From Maribacter algarum (ex Zhang et al. 2020) (GTDB taxonomy: Bacteria > Bacteroidota > Bacteroidia > Flavobacteriales > Flavobacteriaceae), in the NCBI RefSeq assembly GCF_005885635.1, contig NZ_VATY01000003.1, positions 248,001-312,000 of the forward strand: a stretch of 64,000 nt of DNA, given 5' to 3'. Shown here one piece after another: positions 41,721-51,313 of the stretch. The notes under the pieces were generated by a model. That model ran no database searches. It was not told the origin of the DNA and saw only the letters and a list, made by a program, of their open reading frames with translations. The translations under genes were made by a program, and so were the position numbers. Numbering within the stretch: the first letter of the stretch is position 1; the number at the start of each line of letters is the position of its first letter.

Positions 41721-44700
41721 TTATTTTATGGACATCACCTTTTTAACAATCTTCTCCCTACCGGTATTTATTACCAGGAAATACATGTCAGGTGCGATGC
41801 TAGAAACATTAAGTTCCACATCATTTGTACCCTCCTTTACATTCATGCTTTCCTTAGTCATTACACATCTTCCATTAACATCAAACATTTCAATTTTCAA
41901 GTCTGCCGAATAAGGAATATCGATGCTAAGGCTTAGTTTATCCTTAAATGTCATCGGGTACGGTGTAACAACAGTTTGGGTGATTTTCTTTGTCGTATTT
42001 CCACTTTTACATGTATTGGCATGTACAATAACATATACACCACCGTTGATTCCACTTACGTCAACGTCATCGAACTCATATGTGGTTACATTATTTAATG
42101 AACCAGAGTTTTGAGGATATTGACCCGGAGCCACTGTAGGCATACCATTACCTTTGGTAGGATATTTATCTGCACCAACATAGAGTTGCGTTTCTTGCAT
42201 TATAAATCCTGATAAAATATCGACGCTCACGCTAACCGATCCATTATTATATTCTACGGTAACCTCTCCTGTTTTCTCTCCTTTGCTTAGATCACACTGA
42301 CCAGCACCGGCATACAAATCCATCGTATAGGTACCTTCCGAATCAAAGAAGTTCGTCCATCCCCAACGGTTAAATCCGTCATCAATAAAGCAGGTGTTAT
42401 CTACCTCATATCTAGCAAATGCGGTTTCACATCCCGTTGGCGTTGCATCCGGAATTTCGGCAATGGTAACCTCACATTGTGTTTCACAACCATTTGCATC
42501 CGTAACTATCACTTCGTAAGTACCAGGTGACAAGTCAGTTGCAGTGGCTGTGGTTTGCCCTGAGACATCGTTCCATAAATACGTATATGGAGCAATACCA
42601 CCATCTGCCAACACCGTGGCTTCGCCATTATCCTCTCCTTCATCACTATCAACCATATCGGTAATCTCACAAGTTAATTGTGATGGTTCCTCAATCGTTA
42701 TTTCGCAATACGCCTCTCGACCGGTGGCATCGGTAATTATTACCCAATGAGTATCTCTTGCCGATAAAGCCGTTGCGGTCTGCCCTGTTTCAGAATTAAA
42801 CCAGAAATACGTATAGGGAGCCACACCGCCAATTGCAGTTGCCGTGGCACTTCCATCTGTGCCTCCGTTACACGATACATGATTTACCAAGGTAATTTCA
42901 CAGCTAAATAAGGCTTCTCTTATTGTCACACTGGCTTCCACCTCACAGCCGTTTGCATCAGTTACAGTAACCGTATGCATTCCGGCAGAGAGCATGGTTG
43001 CAGTTTGAGTGGTTTCACCATTATCCCATAAATAAGTGTATGGAGAGGTACCGCCGTCTACGGATACAGTGGCAACCCCATCTTCTTCTCCTACAGCACT
43101 TACAGCACTATCATGCGTAGCTTCTGCCATTAGAACAGGTGGTTCCTCAATTGTTATTTCACAATATGCCTCCCGACCGGTGGCATCGGTAATTATTACC
43201 CAATGAGTATCTCTTGCCGATAAAGCCGTTGCGGTCTGCCCTGTTTCAAAATTAAACCAGAAATAGGTATAAGGGGCCACACCGCCCGTTGGCGTTGCCG
43301 TGGCACTTCCATCCGTACCTCCGTTACACGATACATGATTTACCAATGTAATTTCGCAGGTAAAAGCATTGGGTTCAGTGATTGTCACACTTGCTTCTGC
43401 CTCACAACCGTTAGCGTCAGTTACAGTAACCGTATGCATTCCTGCAGAGAGCATGCTAGCCATCTGAGTAGTTTCACCGTTATCCCATAAATAGGTGTAA
43501 GGTGGTGTACCACCATCAGCTGATACCGTTGCTACCCCATCTTCTTCTCCCACGGCGCTCACAGCACTTAACTGGGTTGCGGTTGCACTTATTGACTCCA
43601 TGGGCTCTTCAATTTCAATCTCACAACTAGTTTGAGCTCCGTTTGCATCGGTAACAGTTACTGTGTGCATTCCGGCATTGAGTTCTATTGCAGTCTCCAC
43701 GGTTTCACCATTATCCCATAAATAACTATAAGGCATCACTCCTCCAGTAGGCATTACGGTAGCGCTACCATTACTTTCACCATTACAAATAACATCACTT
43801 TCCAACATCACAGAGCAGATTAAAGCATCTGGTGAAGCAATTCTCACTTCAGCCATTGCTTCACAACCGTTTGCATCCGTTACTTTCACTGTATGAAGCC
43901 CCGCAGTCAACATTACAGCTGTCTCGGTCATTTCACCATTATCCCACAGATACGTGTACGGAGGAGTTCCTCCTGCTGCATCTACACTAGCAGAACCATC
44001 CTTTCCACCACTAATGGTTACTCCTGAAACTAGAGAGGCGGTTGGCATAATTTGGGAAGGAGCCTCAATTAATACCTCACAACTTGTCTCTACGCCATCA
44101 TTGTCGGTTACCATTACGGTATGCAATCCAGCACTTAACATAATAGCCGTCTGTGTATCTTCTCCATTGTCCCAACTATAGCTGTAAGGCGGCATACCAC
44201 CATTAACCATCACTTGAGCGGATCCGTCTTCACTATCATGACAAAGCGTATCGCTTATTTTTAACGCTTCACACGAAATAGAATCAGGTTCCATTAGGGT
44301 GACTTCACAACTAGTTTCACAGCCATTAGAGTCGGTAACGGTTACCGTATGTAAACCTGCATCTAGTGCAACTGCCATTGCAGTAGTTTCACCATTATCC
44401 CAGAGATAGGTAAATGGGGCTGTACCACCATTTGGTGTTACCGTAGCCGAGCCATCATCTCCACCGTTTGAACTAACATTACTGAAAACGGTCGCCATAC
44501 ACGTAAGTTCATCGGGCACATCAACTAGGATAGTACATGTCGATTCTCTGCCATTAGCATCTGAAACAGTTACAGTCCGCATTCCTGCGGGTAGCATAGT
44601 CGCCATTTGGGATGTTTCACCATTATCCCATAAAAACGTATATGGAGACATTCCTCCTATCACCTCTACCGTAGCACTACCCGTTGCTTCCCCAAAACAA

Positions 44701-47700
44701 CCTATATCACTATCAGGTTTAATAAAACAGGTAAATTGTCCCGCTTCTGGAATGTCTACATAACAAACAGTTTCACACCCATTGGTGTCAATTACTTTAA
44801 CACTATGGGTACCAGCAGAAAGCATAATTGCTGTTTGCACAGTTTCGCCATTATCCCACAAATACGTGTACGGAGTTGTGCCTCCATCAGGGGTAACTGT
44901 TGCTGAGCCGTCGTTTGCACCATCCGCGCTAACACCTGCCACTAGTATAGTTTCACAAGCCAATTCTTCGGGCTGCTCAATTTCTACACTACAATCTGTT
45001 TTATTTCCGTCGGCATCAAATATCACAACTGTATGCGATCCTGCTGCTAGCATCGTTGCTGTTGCCGTAGTTTCACCATTATCCCATAGATACGTATACG
45101 GTCCTACTCCACCGCTTGCCGAGACCGTCGCCGAACCGTCGTTGCCATCAAAACAACTAACGTCTTCTACACTAGGGTTAATGATACATTCCAGATCACT
45201 TTGAGGTTCACAACCTGTACCATCTTCACAATCTATATGGAAATTAAAATCTATTCTATAGCGTTGTTCGTCGCCTTGTGGGCCCATCCAACCCCATCCG
45301 GCAAGTCCTTCTGCCGAGGTATCAGAATCATAGAGTGCGCCACCAGGACCAATATGCACGCCCAGGTTTGGTGTGTTTGGATCATTAGGATCTGGACGTT
45401 GGGAAACAGTAAAGGTTCCCTCTTCCACACAATCCCCACCAGTAGTGGTTATCGTACTTTGCGTCTCGTCTATTACATAGTATCTCAAATTTTCCTTTAC
45501 AACCGCACCCGGATCACATCCCTGTGGTTTAAACATACCACCGTCTGCACTCCATTGTGCCCAATCTTTTAGGTCCTTCAATACAATGTATACTTCAGCT
45601 GTACAAGTACCTACTTGAGTAGACCCTTTAATCAAAGCTGTACCATTTGTAAACTCTGTAAAACTCAAACTGTTCATGCCGCTCTGAGAGAAGAATCTCG
45701 ATTCGGGTGGCATTTCAAACCAGAATAAGTTATAGTAAGGTTCTTCATTAGGATTACAGAAATCAATATCAAGTACCTCACAAGATTGTGTAATAATATC
45801 TTCCAATACCTTTACGGTTATTGTTGCGGTATCATCAGGACAAGTATTACCACTACTCACTGTGTATGTGATATCATAATTTCCAGGAGTAAGTCCTGAA
45901 GTGTTAAAATCATTTCCATTTAATCCTCCTGTCATTCCTGGATCCGAGAATGTTCCTCCAGCTTCGCTCACAAGTGCACCAAGATCTACAACAGTACTTT
46001 CACATACTTCCGTACTATTATCTGCACCAGCATCATTAGGTACATCTACATTGATGGTTATCGTCGCGGAATCATCTGGACAGTTTTGATTTCCGCTTCC
46101 AACGGTATAAATCAAATCATAACTTCCAGGCGATAATCCTGAAGTGTCAAAGTCCGTTCCACTCAAACCACCTGTTAGACCAGGATCAGAAAATGATCCT
46201 CCCATCACACTAACTAAAGAGGTCAAATCGACCATCTCTCCATCGCAAACTGTGGTTTCATTATCGTCACCAGCATCAGCAAGGGTGTCTACTATAATCG
46301 TTATTGTAGCAGTATCAACAGGACAATTAGGTGTCGCTCCTTCAACTGAATATGTAATATCATACGTTCCTGATCCTAAACCGGTAGTATCGAAACTGGA
46401 ACCACTTAGTCCGCCCGACATTCCATCATCTGTAAATGTCCCGCCCATTTCCGATACGAGCAGTGTAAGATCTACTTGTGTTCCATCACAAACGCGTGTC
46501 ATATTATCATCACCAGCATTTGGTGGCTCAGGTTCTGTTATGGTTATCTCACAAGTTGTCTGCGCTCCGTTAGCATCGGTTACCATTACGGTATGTAATC
46601 CAGCGGTTAAAGTCGTTGCTGTCATACCTGTTTCCCCATTGTCCCAGGCGTACATAAAAGGAGCGACTCCGCCTATTGGATTTGCAGTGGCTGACCCATC
46701 ATTTCCGGCATTACAGGTTACATCGCCTACCAAATCAATACTACAGCTCAAGGTATCTGGTTCTGTTACTGTAACCTCACAGGTAGTTTCACAACCATTT
46801 GCATCGGTAACTGTTACCATATGTACTCCCGCGTCTAAAGCAACCGCTTGCTGCGTAGTTTCGCCGTTGTCCCATAAATAGGTGTACGCAGTTGTACCTC
46901 CAACGGGATTTACCGTCGCGGCTCCATCACTTCCACCGTTAATACTCACACCATTGTCTAACATGATCGTGCATGTCAAATCTGCCGGTTCTGAAATCGT
47001 CACCTCGCAAGAAGTTTCTGCACCATTGGCGTCGGTTACGGTTACGCTATGCAAGCCGGCATTTAATGAAGTTGCGGTTTCCGTAGTTTCCCCATTATCC
47101 CATAAATAGGTGTAGGGTGCTACTCCTCCCATTGGGGTAACTGTGGCGACCCCATCACTATCTCCGTTACACAGAACGTTGCTATCCAATGTTACATTAC
47201 ATACCAACTGATCCGGTTCTGGGACCATGACCTCACAGGTCGTTTCACAATTGTTGGCATCCGTTACCGTTACTGTGTGTATTCCTGCACTTAAAGCAGT
47301 TGCTGTTTGCGTGGTCTCGTTATTGTCCCATAAATAGATATATCCGGATGTACCTCCTGTTGGCGTGACCGTGGCCGCCCCATCACTGGCACCATTTACA
47401 GATACACCCATGTCGAGAGCGATACTGCACATAAGCTCAATTGCTGGTTCAGAAATCGTAACACTATCCGTAGTCTCACAACCATTGGCATCCGTGATTG
47501 TTACATCATAGGTGCCTGCGACCAAGTCGCTAATATCTTCGGTGGTCGCTCCATTACTCCATAAGAAGGTGTAATCAGGGGTTCCTCCATTTACAGTTAA
47601 ATCTATTGAACCTGTTGCATCTCCAAAGCAAAGTACATCTACCTGAGTGGACGATGAACTTAGGGGAGCTATTGGCTCAATTATTGTAACACTATTTGTA

Positions 47701-50700
47701 ATCTCACAGCCATTCGCATCTATTACAAGTACCGTATAGGTACCCGCGGCTACATCGGTTAAATCTTCCGTGGTCGCTCCATTGCTCCATGCATAAGTGT
47801 ACGCCGTCGTTCCTCCTGTTACCGTTAAATCAACCGAACCTGTGGATTCTCCAAAACATGGAACATCTACTTGAGTAGTGCTTGCTGCCAATGCAGCGGA
47901 TGGACCGCCGATAGTGACCTCGCAATCACTAGTTGCACCATTGGCATCCGTTACCGTAACGGTATGAAGGCCTTGGGCTAATCCTGTTGCTGTTTGATCT
48001 GTCTCTCCATTGTCCCATAAATAAGTATAAGGTGCTACCCCACCTACGGGGTTAGCCGTTGCACTACCATCAGCATCTCCAAAACATTGCTCGTCTTGGA
48101 CCAGGGCAACACTACATACCAACTCATCGGGTTGCGGAATTGTAACCTCGCAAGTAGTTTCACATCCATTCGCATCCGTTACCGTTACCACATGTACACC
48201 TGCGTTCAATGCAATTGCTGTTTGTGTGTTTTCGCCATTGTCCCATGAATAGGTATAACCTGATGTACCGCCTACTGCGGTTACCGTGGCCGAACCATCG
48301 CTGGCACCATTAACGGATACACCGTTATCCAACATGACACTACAGGTCAATACCGCTGCCGGTTCGCTAACCGTAGCGCTCGCCGTGGTCTCACAACCGT
48401 TGGCATCCGTTATCGTTACATCGTACGTACCCGCGGCTACATCGGTTAGATCTTCCGTGGTCGCTCCATTGCTCCATAAATAACTATATGCCGTTGTTCC
48501 ACCGGTTACCGTTAAATCAACCGAACCTGTGGATTCTCCAAAACATGGAACATCTACTTGAGTAGTGCTTGCTGCCAATGCAGCGGATGGACCGCCGATA
48601 GTGACCTCGCAATCACTAGTTGCACCATTGGCATCCGTTACCGTAACGGTATGAAGGCCTTGGGCTAATCCTGTTGCTGTTTGATCTGTCTCTCCATTGT
48701 CCCATAAATAAGTATAAGGTGCTACCCCACCTACGGGGTTAGCCGTTGCACTACCATCAGCATCTCCAAAACATTGCTCGTCTTGGACCAGGGCAACACT
48801 ACATACCAACTCATCGGGTTGCGGAATTGTAACCTCGCAAGTAGTTTCACATCCATTCGCATCCGTTACCGTTACCACATGTACACCTGCGTTCAATGCA
48901 ATTGCTGTTTGTGTGTTTTCGCCATTGTCCCATGAATAGGTATAACCTGATGTACCGCCTACTTCGGTTACCGTGGCCGAACCATCGCTGGCACCATTAA
49001 CGGATACACCGTTATCCAACATGACACTACAGGTCAATACCGCTGTCGGTTCGCTAACCGTAGCGCTCGCCGTGGTCTCACAACCGTTGGCATCCGTTAT
49101 CGTTACATCGTACGTACCCGCGGCTACATCGGTTAGATCTTCCGTAGTCGCTCCGTTGCTCCATAAATAACTATATGCCGTTGTTCCTCCTGTTACCGTT
49201 AAGTCAACCGAACCTGTGGATTCCCCAAAACATAATACATCGGTTGCTACTGCACTTCCCGATAATGCCGCTGCCGGTTCGTTCACCGTTGCGCTCGCCG
49301 TGGTCTCACAACCGTTGGCATCCGTTATCGTTACATCATAAGTTCCCGCTGCTACATCTGTTAGATCTTCCGTAGTCGCTCCGTTGCTCCATGAATATGT
49401 GTATGCCGTTGTTCCACCGGTTACCGTTAAATCAACAGAACCTGTGGATTCTCCAAAACATAGAACATCTACTTGAGTCGTGGATGCTGCCAATGCAGCG
49501 GATGGGCCGCCGATGGTGATCTCGCAATCACTTGTTGCACCATTGGCATCCGTTACCGTAACGGTATGAAGGCCTTGGGCCAAGCTTGTTGCTGTTTGAT
49601 CTGTCTCTCCATTGTCCCATAAATAGGTATAAGGTGCTACGCCTCCTACGGGGTTCGCCGTTGCACTGCCATCTTCATCCCCAAAACATTGCTCGTCTTG
49701 GACTAGGGCGACGGTACATTCTAATGGATCAAGTTCTTGAATAGTAACCTCACAAGTTGTTTCGCAACCGTTGTCATCGGTCACGGTAACGGTATGTACA
49801 CCTCCATTCAAAGTTGTAGCAGTCTGCGTAGTCTCACCATTGTCCCATAAATAAGTATATGGTGCAGTTCCACCTGAAGGCGTAACAGTAGCCTCTCCAT
49901 CACTATTGCCACTGCTTGCAGGATTATCTTCTACTACATTACAAGTTAATTCTTCGGAAGGTTGGCTGATAATTACATTTTCTGTGACCTCACAACCTCT
50001 ACCATCAGTAACCGTTATCGTATAGGTACCCGCTGTCAAATTGGTTTGGGTTCCGTTATTCTGTATAAGACCACTTCCATCAGTCGTAGACCATAATAAC
50101 GTATATGGAGAAACACCTCCAGCAAACGTTAAATCAATTTCACCTGTAGCCTCCCCAAAGCAAAGAACATCTTTCTGTATCGTGAAAGCAGATAAAGAAG
50201 GGCCTACTGTAATACTAGTTGTTGCTGTACACCCATCGGCTCCTGTAGCTACTACGGTGTATGTACCAGGCGCAACATTACTCAAATCTTCTGTTGTCGC
50301 TCCATTGGACCACGCATAGGTAAAAGGCATAACTCCGCCTTGTACAGTTAAATCTACATCTACATTGTTACCTGTTGTACAAGACGCAGAGGCCATTGCA
50401 TTCAAAGGTGGCGTAATATTAATGGTTGGATTAGCGTAGCAATATTTACCATTCGGGTTGTTCGCCGGTGTTACCGGGCATTCTCCCATTGCAGCAGTCC
50501 AAACCAATAAAATATTGTCTAGAACAAGCTCGCTACCACACATAAATGTAACCTGTCCGTAGTTTAATTCTTGAACCCCATTGTTTCCACTATTTTGGGT
50601 TGCAAGCGGGCCAGAACATTCGGCAAACGTGCTCATTGTACTTGCACCACTAGGCAATGTTTCAGTTAAATCACCCATTACCGCGAGATATCTATTCTGA

Positions 50701-50951
50701 CTATTGGTACCGTGTCTTACAGTAATAATGAGGTCTCCTGTTATTGTACTTCCCGGAGTACAGTCATTACATGGAGTCCCCAGTTCGACCATTGCACTTA
50801 ATATCTCAATATCATTGGCCGGGCATTGACCTTCAGTATATTCAGAATTGCCTCTCAGATCCATTTGTTGGGCAAAACCAGCAACGGAGAACGAAAGAAA
50901 AATTAGAAGTAATAGAATTTTTGAAAATGGAACATGTAAAAATCTTCTCAT
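41721..50951 (-). CDS. giant SprB-repeat surface protein with T9SS-like C-terminus
   Basis: A 3076-residue exported protein (signal MRRFLHVPFSKILLLLIFLS, cleaved after FAQ). Layout: an N-terminal domain of about 160 residues rich in Cys, 17 SprB-like repeats at about 184-1480, three Ig-like repeats of about 79 residues at 1480-1717, a unique domain at about 1717-1920 with GWGWMGP, 12 more SprB-like repeats at 1920-2838, a domain with DDGFNRWGWTNFF, and a sorting domain at about 2995-3076 ending YFLVINTGREKIVKKVMSIK. SprB of Flavobacterium moves along the cell surface for gliding; this relative is likely a mobile or fixed adhesin secreted by the type IX system. No gliding genes are adjacent. 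Confidence 0.9.
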   Translation of the reverse strand: MRRFLHVPFSKILLLLIFLSFSVAGFAQQMDLRGNSEYTEGQCPANDIEILSAMVELGTPCNDCTPGSTITGDLIITVRHGTNSQNRYLAVMGDLTETLPSGASTMSTFAECSGPLATQNSGNNGVQELNYGQVTFMCGSELVLDNILLVWTAAMGECPVTPANNPNGKYCYANPTINITPPLNAMASASCTTGNNVDVDLTVQGGVMPFTYAWSNGATTEDLSNVAPGTYTVVATGADGCTATTSITVGPSLSAFTIQKDVLCFGEATGEIDLTFAGGVSPYTLLWSTTDGSGLIQNNGTQTNLTAGTYTITVTDGRGCEVTENVIISQPSEELTCNVVEDNPASSGNSDGEATVTPSGGTAPYTYLWDNGETTQTATTLNGGVHTVTVTDDNGCETTCEVTIQELDPLECTVALVQDEQCFGDEDGSATANPVGGVAPYTYLWDNGETDQTATSLAQGLHTVTVTDANGATSDCEITIGGPSAALAASTTQVDVLCFGESTGSVDLTVTGGTTAYTYSWSNGATTEDLTDVAAGTYDVTITDANGCETTASATVNEPAAALSGSAVATDVLCFGESTGSVDLTVTGGTTAYSYLWSNGATTEDLTDVAAGTYDVTITDANGCETTASATVSEPTAVLTCSVMLDNGVSVNGASDGSATVTEVGGTSGYTYSWDNGENTQTAIALNAGVHVVTVTDANGCETTCEVTIPQPDELVCSVALVQDEQCFGDADGSATANPVGGVAPYTYLWDNGETDQTATGLAQGLHTVTVTDANGATSDCEVTIGGPSAALAASTTQVDVPCFGESTGSVDLTVTGGTTAYSYLWSNGATTEDLTDVAAGTYDVTITDANGCETTASATVSEPAAVLTCSVMLDNGVSVNGASDGSATVTAVGGTSGYTYSWDNGENTQTAIALNAGVHVVTVTDANGCETTCEVTIPQPDELVCSVALVQDEQCFGDADGSATANPVGGVAPYTYLWDNGETDQTATGLAQGLHTVTVTDANGATSDCEVTIGGPSAALAASTTQVDVPCFGESTGSVDLTVTGGTTAYTYAWSNGATTEDLTDVAAGTYTVLVIDANGCEITNSVTIIEPIAPLSSSSTQVDVLCFGDATGSIDLTVNGGTPDYTFLWSNGATTEDISDLVAGTYDVTITDANGCETTDSVTISEPAIELMCSIALDMGVSVNGASDGAATVTPTGGTSGYIYLWDNNETTQTATALSAGIHTVTVTDANNCETTCEVMVPEPDQLVCNVTLDSNVLCNGDSDGVATVTPMGGVAPYTYLWDNGETTETATSLNAGLHSVTVTDANGAETSCEVTISEPADLTCTIMLDNGVSINGGSDGAATVNPVGGTTAYTYLWDNGETTQQAVALDAGVHMVTVTDANGCETTCEVTVTEPDTLSCSIDLVGDVTCNAGNDGSATANPIGGVAPFMYAWDNGETGMTATTLTAGLHTVMVTDANGAQTTCEITITEPEPPNAGDDNMTRVCDGTQVDLTLLVSEMGGTFTDDGMSGGLSGSSFDTTGLGSGTYDITYSVEGATPNCPVDTATITIIVDTLADAGDDNETTVCDGEMVDLTSLVSVMGGSFSDPGLTGGLSGTDFDTSGLSPGSYDLIYTVGSGNQNCPDDSATITINVDVPNDAGADNSTEVCESTVVDLGALVSEAGGTFSDPGMTGGLNGNDFNTSGLTPGNYDITYTVSSGNTCPDDTATITVKVLEDIITQSCEVLDIDFCNPNEEPYYNLFWFEMPPESRFFSQSGMNSLSFTEFTNGTALIKGSTQVGTCTAEVYIVLKDLKDWAQWSADGGMFKPQGCDPGAVVKENLRYYVIDETQSTITTTGGDCVEEGTFTVSQRPDPNDPNTPNLGVHIGPGGALYDSDTSAEGLAGWGWMGPQGDEQRYRIDFNFHIDCEDGTGCEPQSDLECIINPSVEDVSCFDGNDGSATVSASGGVGPYTYLWDNGETTATATMLAAGSHTVVIFDADGNKTDCSVEIEQPEELACETILVAGVSADGANDGSATVTPDGGTTPYTYLWDNGETVQTAIMLSAGTHSVKVIDTNGCETVCYVDIPEAGQFTCFIKPDSDIGCFGEATGSATVEVIGGMSPYTFLWDNGETSQMATMLPAGMRTVTVSDANGRESTCTILVDVPDELTCMATVFSNVSSNGGDDGSATVTPNGGTAPFTYLWDNGETTAMAVALDAGLHTVTVTDSNGCETSCEVTLMEPDSISCEALKISDTLCHDSEDGSAQVMVNGGMPPYSYSWDNGEDTQTAIMLSAGLHTVMVTDNDGVETSCEVLIEAPSQIMPTASLVSGVTISGGKDGSASVDAAGGTPPYTYLWDNGEMTETAVMLTAGLHTVKVTDANGCEAMAEVRIASPDALICSVMLESDVICNGESNGSATVMPTGGVMPYSYLWDNGETVETAIELNAGMHTVTVTDANGAQTSCEIEIEEPMESISATATQLSAVSAVGEEDGVATVSADGGTPPYTYLWDNGETTQMASMLSAGMHTVTVTDANGCEAEASVTITEPNAFTCEITLVNHVSCNGGTDGSATATPTGGVAPYTYFWFNFETGQTATALSARDTHWVIITDATGREAYCEITIEEPPVLMAEATHDSAVSAVGEEDGVATVSVDGGTSPYTYLWDNGETTQTATMLSAGMHTVTVTDANGCEVEASVTIREALFSCEITLVNHVSCNGGTDGSATATAIGGVAPYTYFWFNSETGQTATALSARDTHWVIITDATGREAYCEITIEEPSQLTCEITDMVDSDEGEDNGEATVLADGGIAPYTYLWNDVSGQTTATATDLSPGTYEVIVTDANGCETQCEVTIAEIPDATPTGCETAFARYEVDNTCFIDDGFNRWGWTNFFDSEGTYTMDLYAGAGQCDLSKGEKTGEVTVEYNNGSVSVSVDILSGFIMQETQLYVGADKYPTKGNGMPTVAPGQYPQNSGSLNNVTTYEFDDVDVSGINGGVYVIVHANTCKSGNTTKKITQTVVTPYPMTFKDKLSLSIDIPYSADLKIEMFDVNGRCVMTKESMNVKEGTNDVELNVSSIAPDMYFLVINTGREKIVKKVMSIK
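42440..45195 (-). repeat. SprB repeat block 2 (12 repeats, C-terminal side)
   Basis: Twelve units of about 76 residues, each with DGSATV, GG-PYTYLWDNGET, AG-HTVTVTDANGCE and ending E-P. Two units replace the core by YTYFWFN and ARDTHWVIITDATGRE. Divergence between units is higher than in block 1, so this block is probably older. Confidence 0.85.
42687..43598 (-). repeat. tandem two-repeat duplication, period about 456-459 bases
   Basis: 42687-43142 and 43143-43598 encode the same pair of SprB repeats, including the odd WFN/ARDTHW variant in each. Long identical stretches are visible (for example around 42721-42790 and 43177-43246). One in-frame codon indel separates the copies. Older than the 687-base duplication, judging by the more frequent mismatches. 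Confidence 0.8.
45800..46515 (-). repeat. three Ig-like repeats of about 79 residues
   Basis: Three units start AGDDN or AGADN with a VCDG/VCES cysteine. They contain G-TF-D-G--GGL-G--F-T-GL-PG-YDITY and end C--D-ATITI. They separate SprB block 1 from the unique domain and may act as a rigid spacer. Confidence 0.75.
46512..50400 (-). repeat. SprB repeat block 1 (17 repeats, N-terminal side)
   Basis: Seventeen units of 70-78 residues. Two sub-types alternate: one with WSNGATTEDLTDVAAGTYDVTI and one with WDNGETTQTAT followed by GLHTVTVTDANG. Each carries a CFGE or CNG cysteine near its start and one or two more near the end, so disulfides within or between units are possible. Confidence 0.88.
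47821..49194 (-). repeat. recent 687-base tandem duplication inside SprB block 1
   Basis: 47821-48507 and 48508-49194 are near-identical. By eye I find only about four or five single-base differences over the first 660 bases (for example TGCGG versus TTCGG near 48286 and 48965, GCTGCC versus GCTGTC). 687 bases is 229 codons, exactly three repeats, so the frame is kept. Confidence 0.9.
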
Positions 50952-50952
50952 G

Positions 50953-50984
50953 GGTAAAGTTTTTTGGTTAGGTCAAACTTTACC
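50953..50984 (-). promoter_or_regulatory. hairpin directly upstream of the giant gene start codon
   Basis: On the minus strand GGTAAAGTTT and AAACTTTACC pair perfectly over 10 bases around a 12-base loop, ending one base before the ATG at 50951. In the mRNA it would hold the initiation region in a stem, which could limit or switch translation of the 3076-codon frame. Confidence 0.6.
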
Positions 50985-51257
50985 ATAACAACAATAGGAC
51001 GACTCATCGAATCGGTAAGACTGTGGGCACCTTACGAATCAACAACCTCTTAAAGAAAAAATAAAACGTATTCGTTGCGTTTGATATACTATACGGGGGA
51101 AGAGAATTTTACAAGTAATTTTCTAAATCATAAAAACGAATTTTGTTTAAAATGTAACTTTAGTTAAAGGTTTTGTGATACATAAAGCTAATAATCTTTA
51201 TACCTAACGTACTGAAAGTCTTATTATTATCGTTGAAATGCACAAAAGTTGGGTAAA

Positions 51258-51292
51258 ATCAAAAGGCCCCTACAAATTGCAGGAGCTTTTTC
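51258..51292 (-). terminator. rho-independent terminator after yidC
   Basis: On the minus strand AAAAGCTCCTGCA pairs with TGTAGGGGCCTTTT (imperfect), loop ATT, followed by T-rich sequence, about 22 bases past the stop. Confidence 0.65.
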
Positions 51293-51313
51293 GATAAGTG
51301 TAGGGGGTGAAAT

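Larger units (their letters stand above)
50952..51313. other. non-coding region between the giant gene and yidC
   Basis: 362 bases without a credible gene. It holds the start-proximal hairpin of the giant gene (50953-50984), a GCAAC with a poor TTTCT partner at 51054-51078 on the minus strand (possible weak relative of the ECF-type element), and the yidC terminator near 51258-51292. Confidence 0.6.

Noticed and set aside
45201-45572. A 123-codon plus-strand frame opposite the giant adhesin
   Set aside because: It lies in the antisense of the unique domain, has no family features or plausible signal, and is best explained by the codon bias of the real gene.
46144-46881. A 245-codon plus-strand frame and similar shorter ones opposite the repeats
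   Set aside because: They mirror the SprB repeats and have Ser/Thr/Pro/Val-rich shadow composition. None has initiation signals of its own.
42440-50400. Repeat array as a possible CRISPR or satellite
   Set aside because: The units are about 228 bases, coding, in frame and diverged like protein repeats; there are no short identical repeats with unique spacers.
51054-51078. GCAAC element as ECF-type promoter of the giant adhesin gene
   Set aside because: The partner half-site is TTTCT (3 of 5 matches), too weak to list with the six clear elements.
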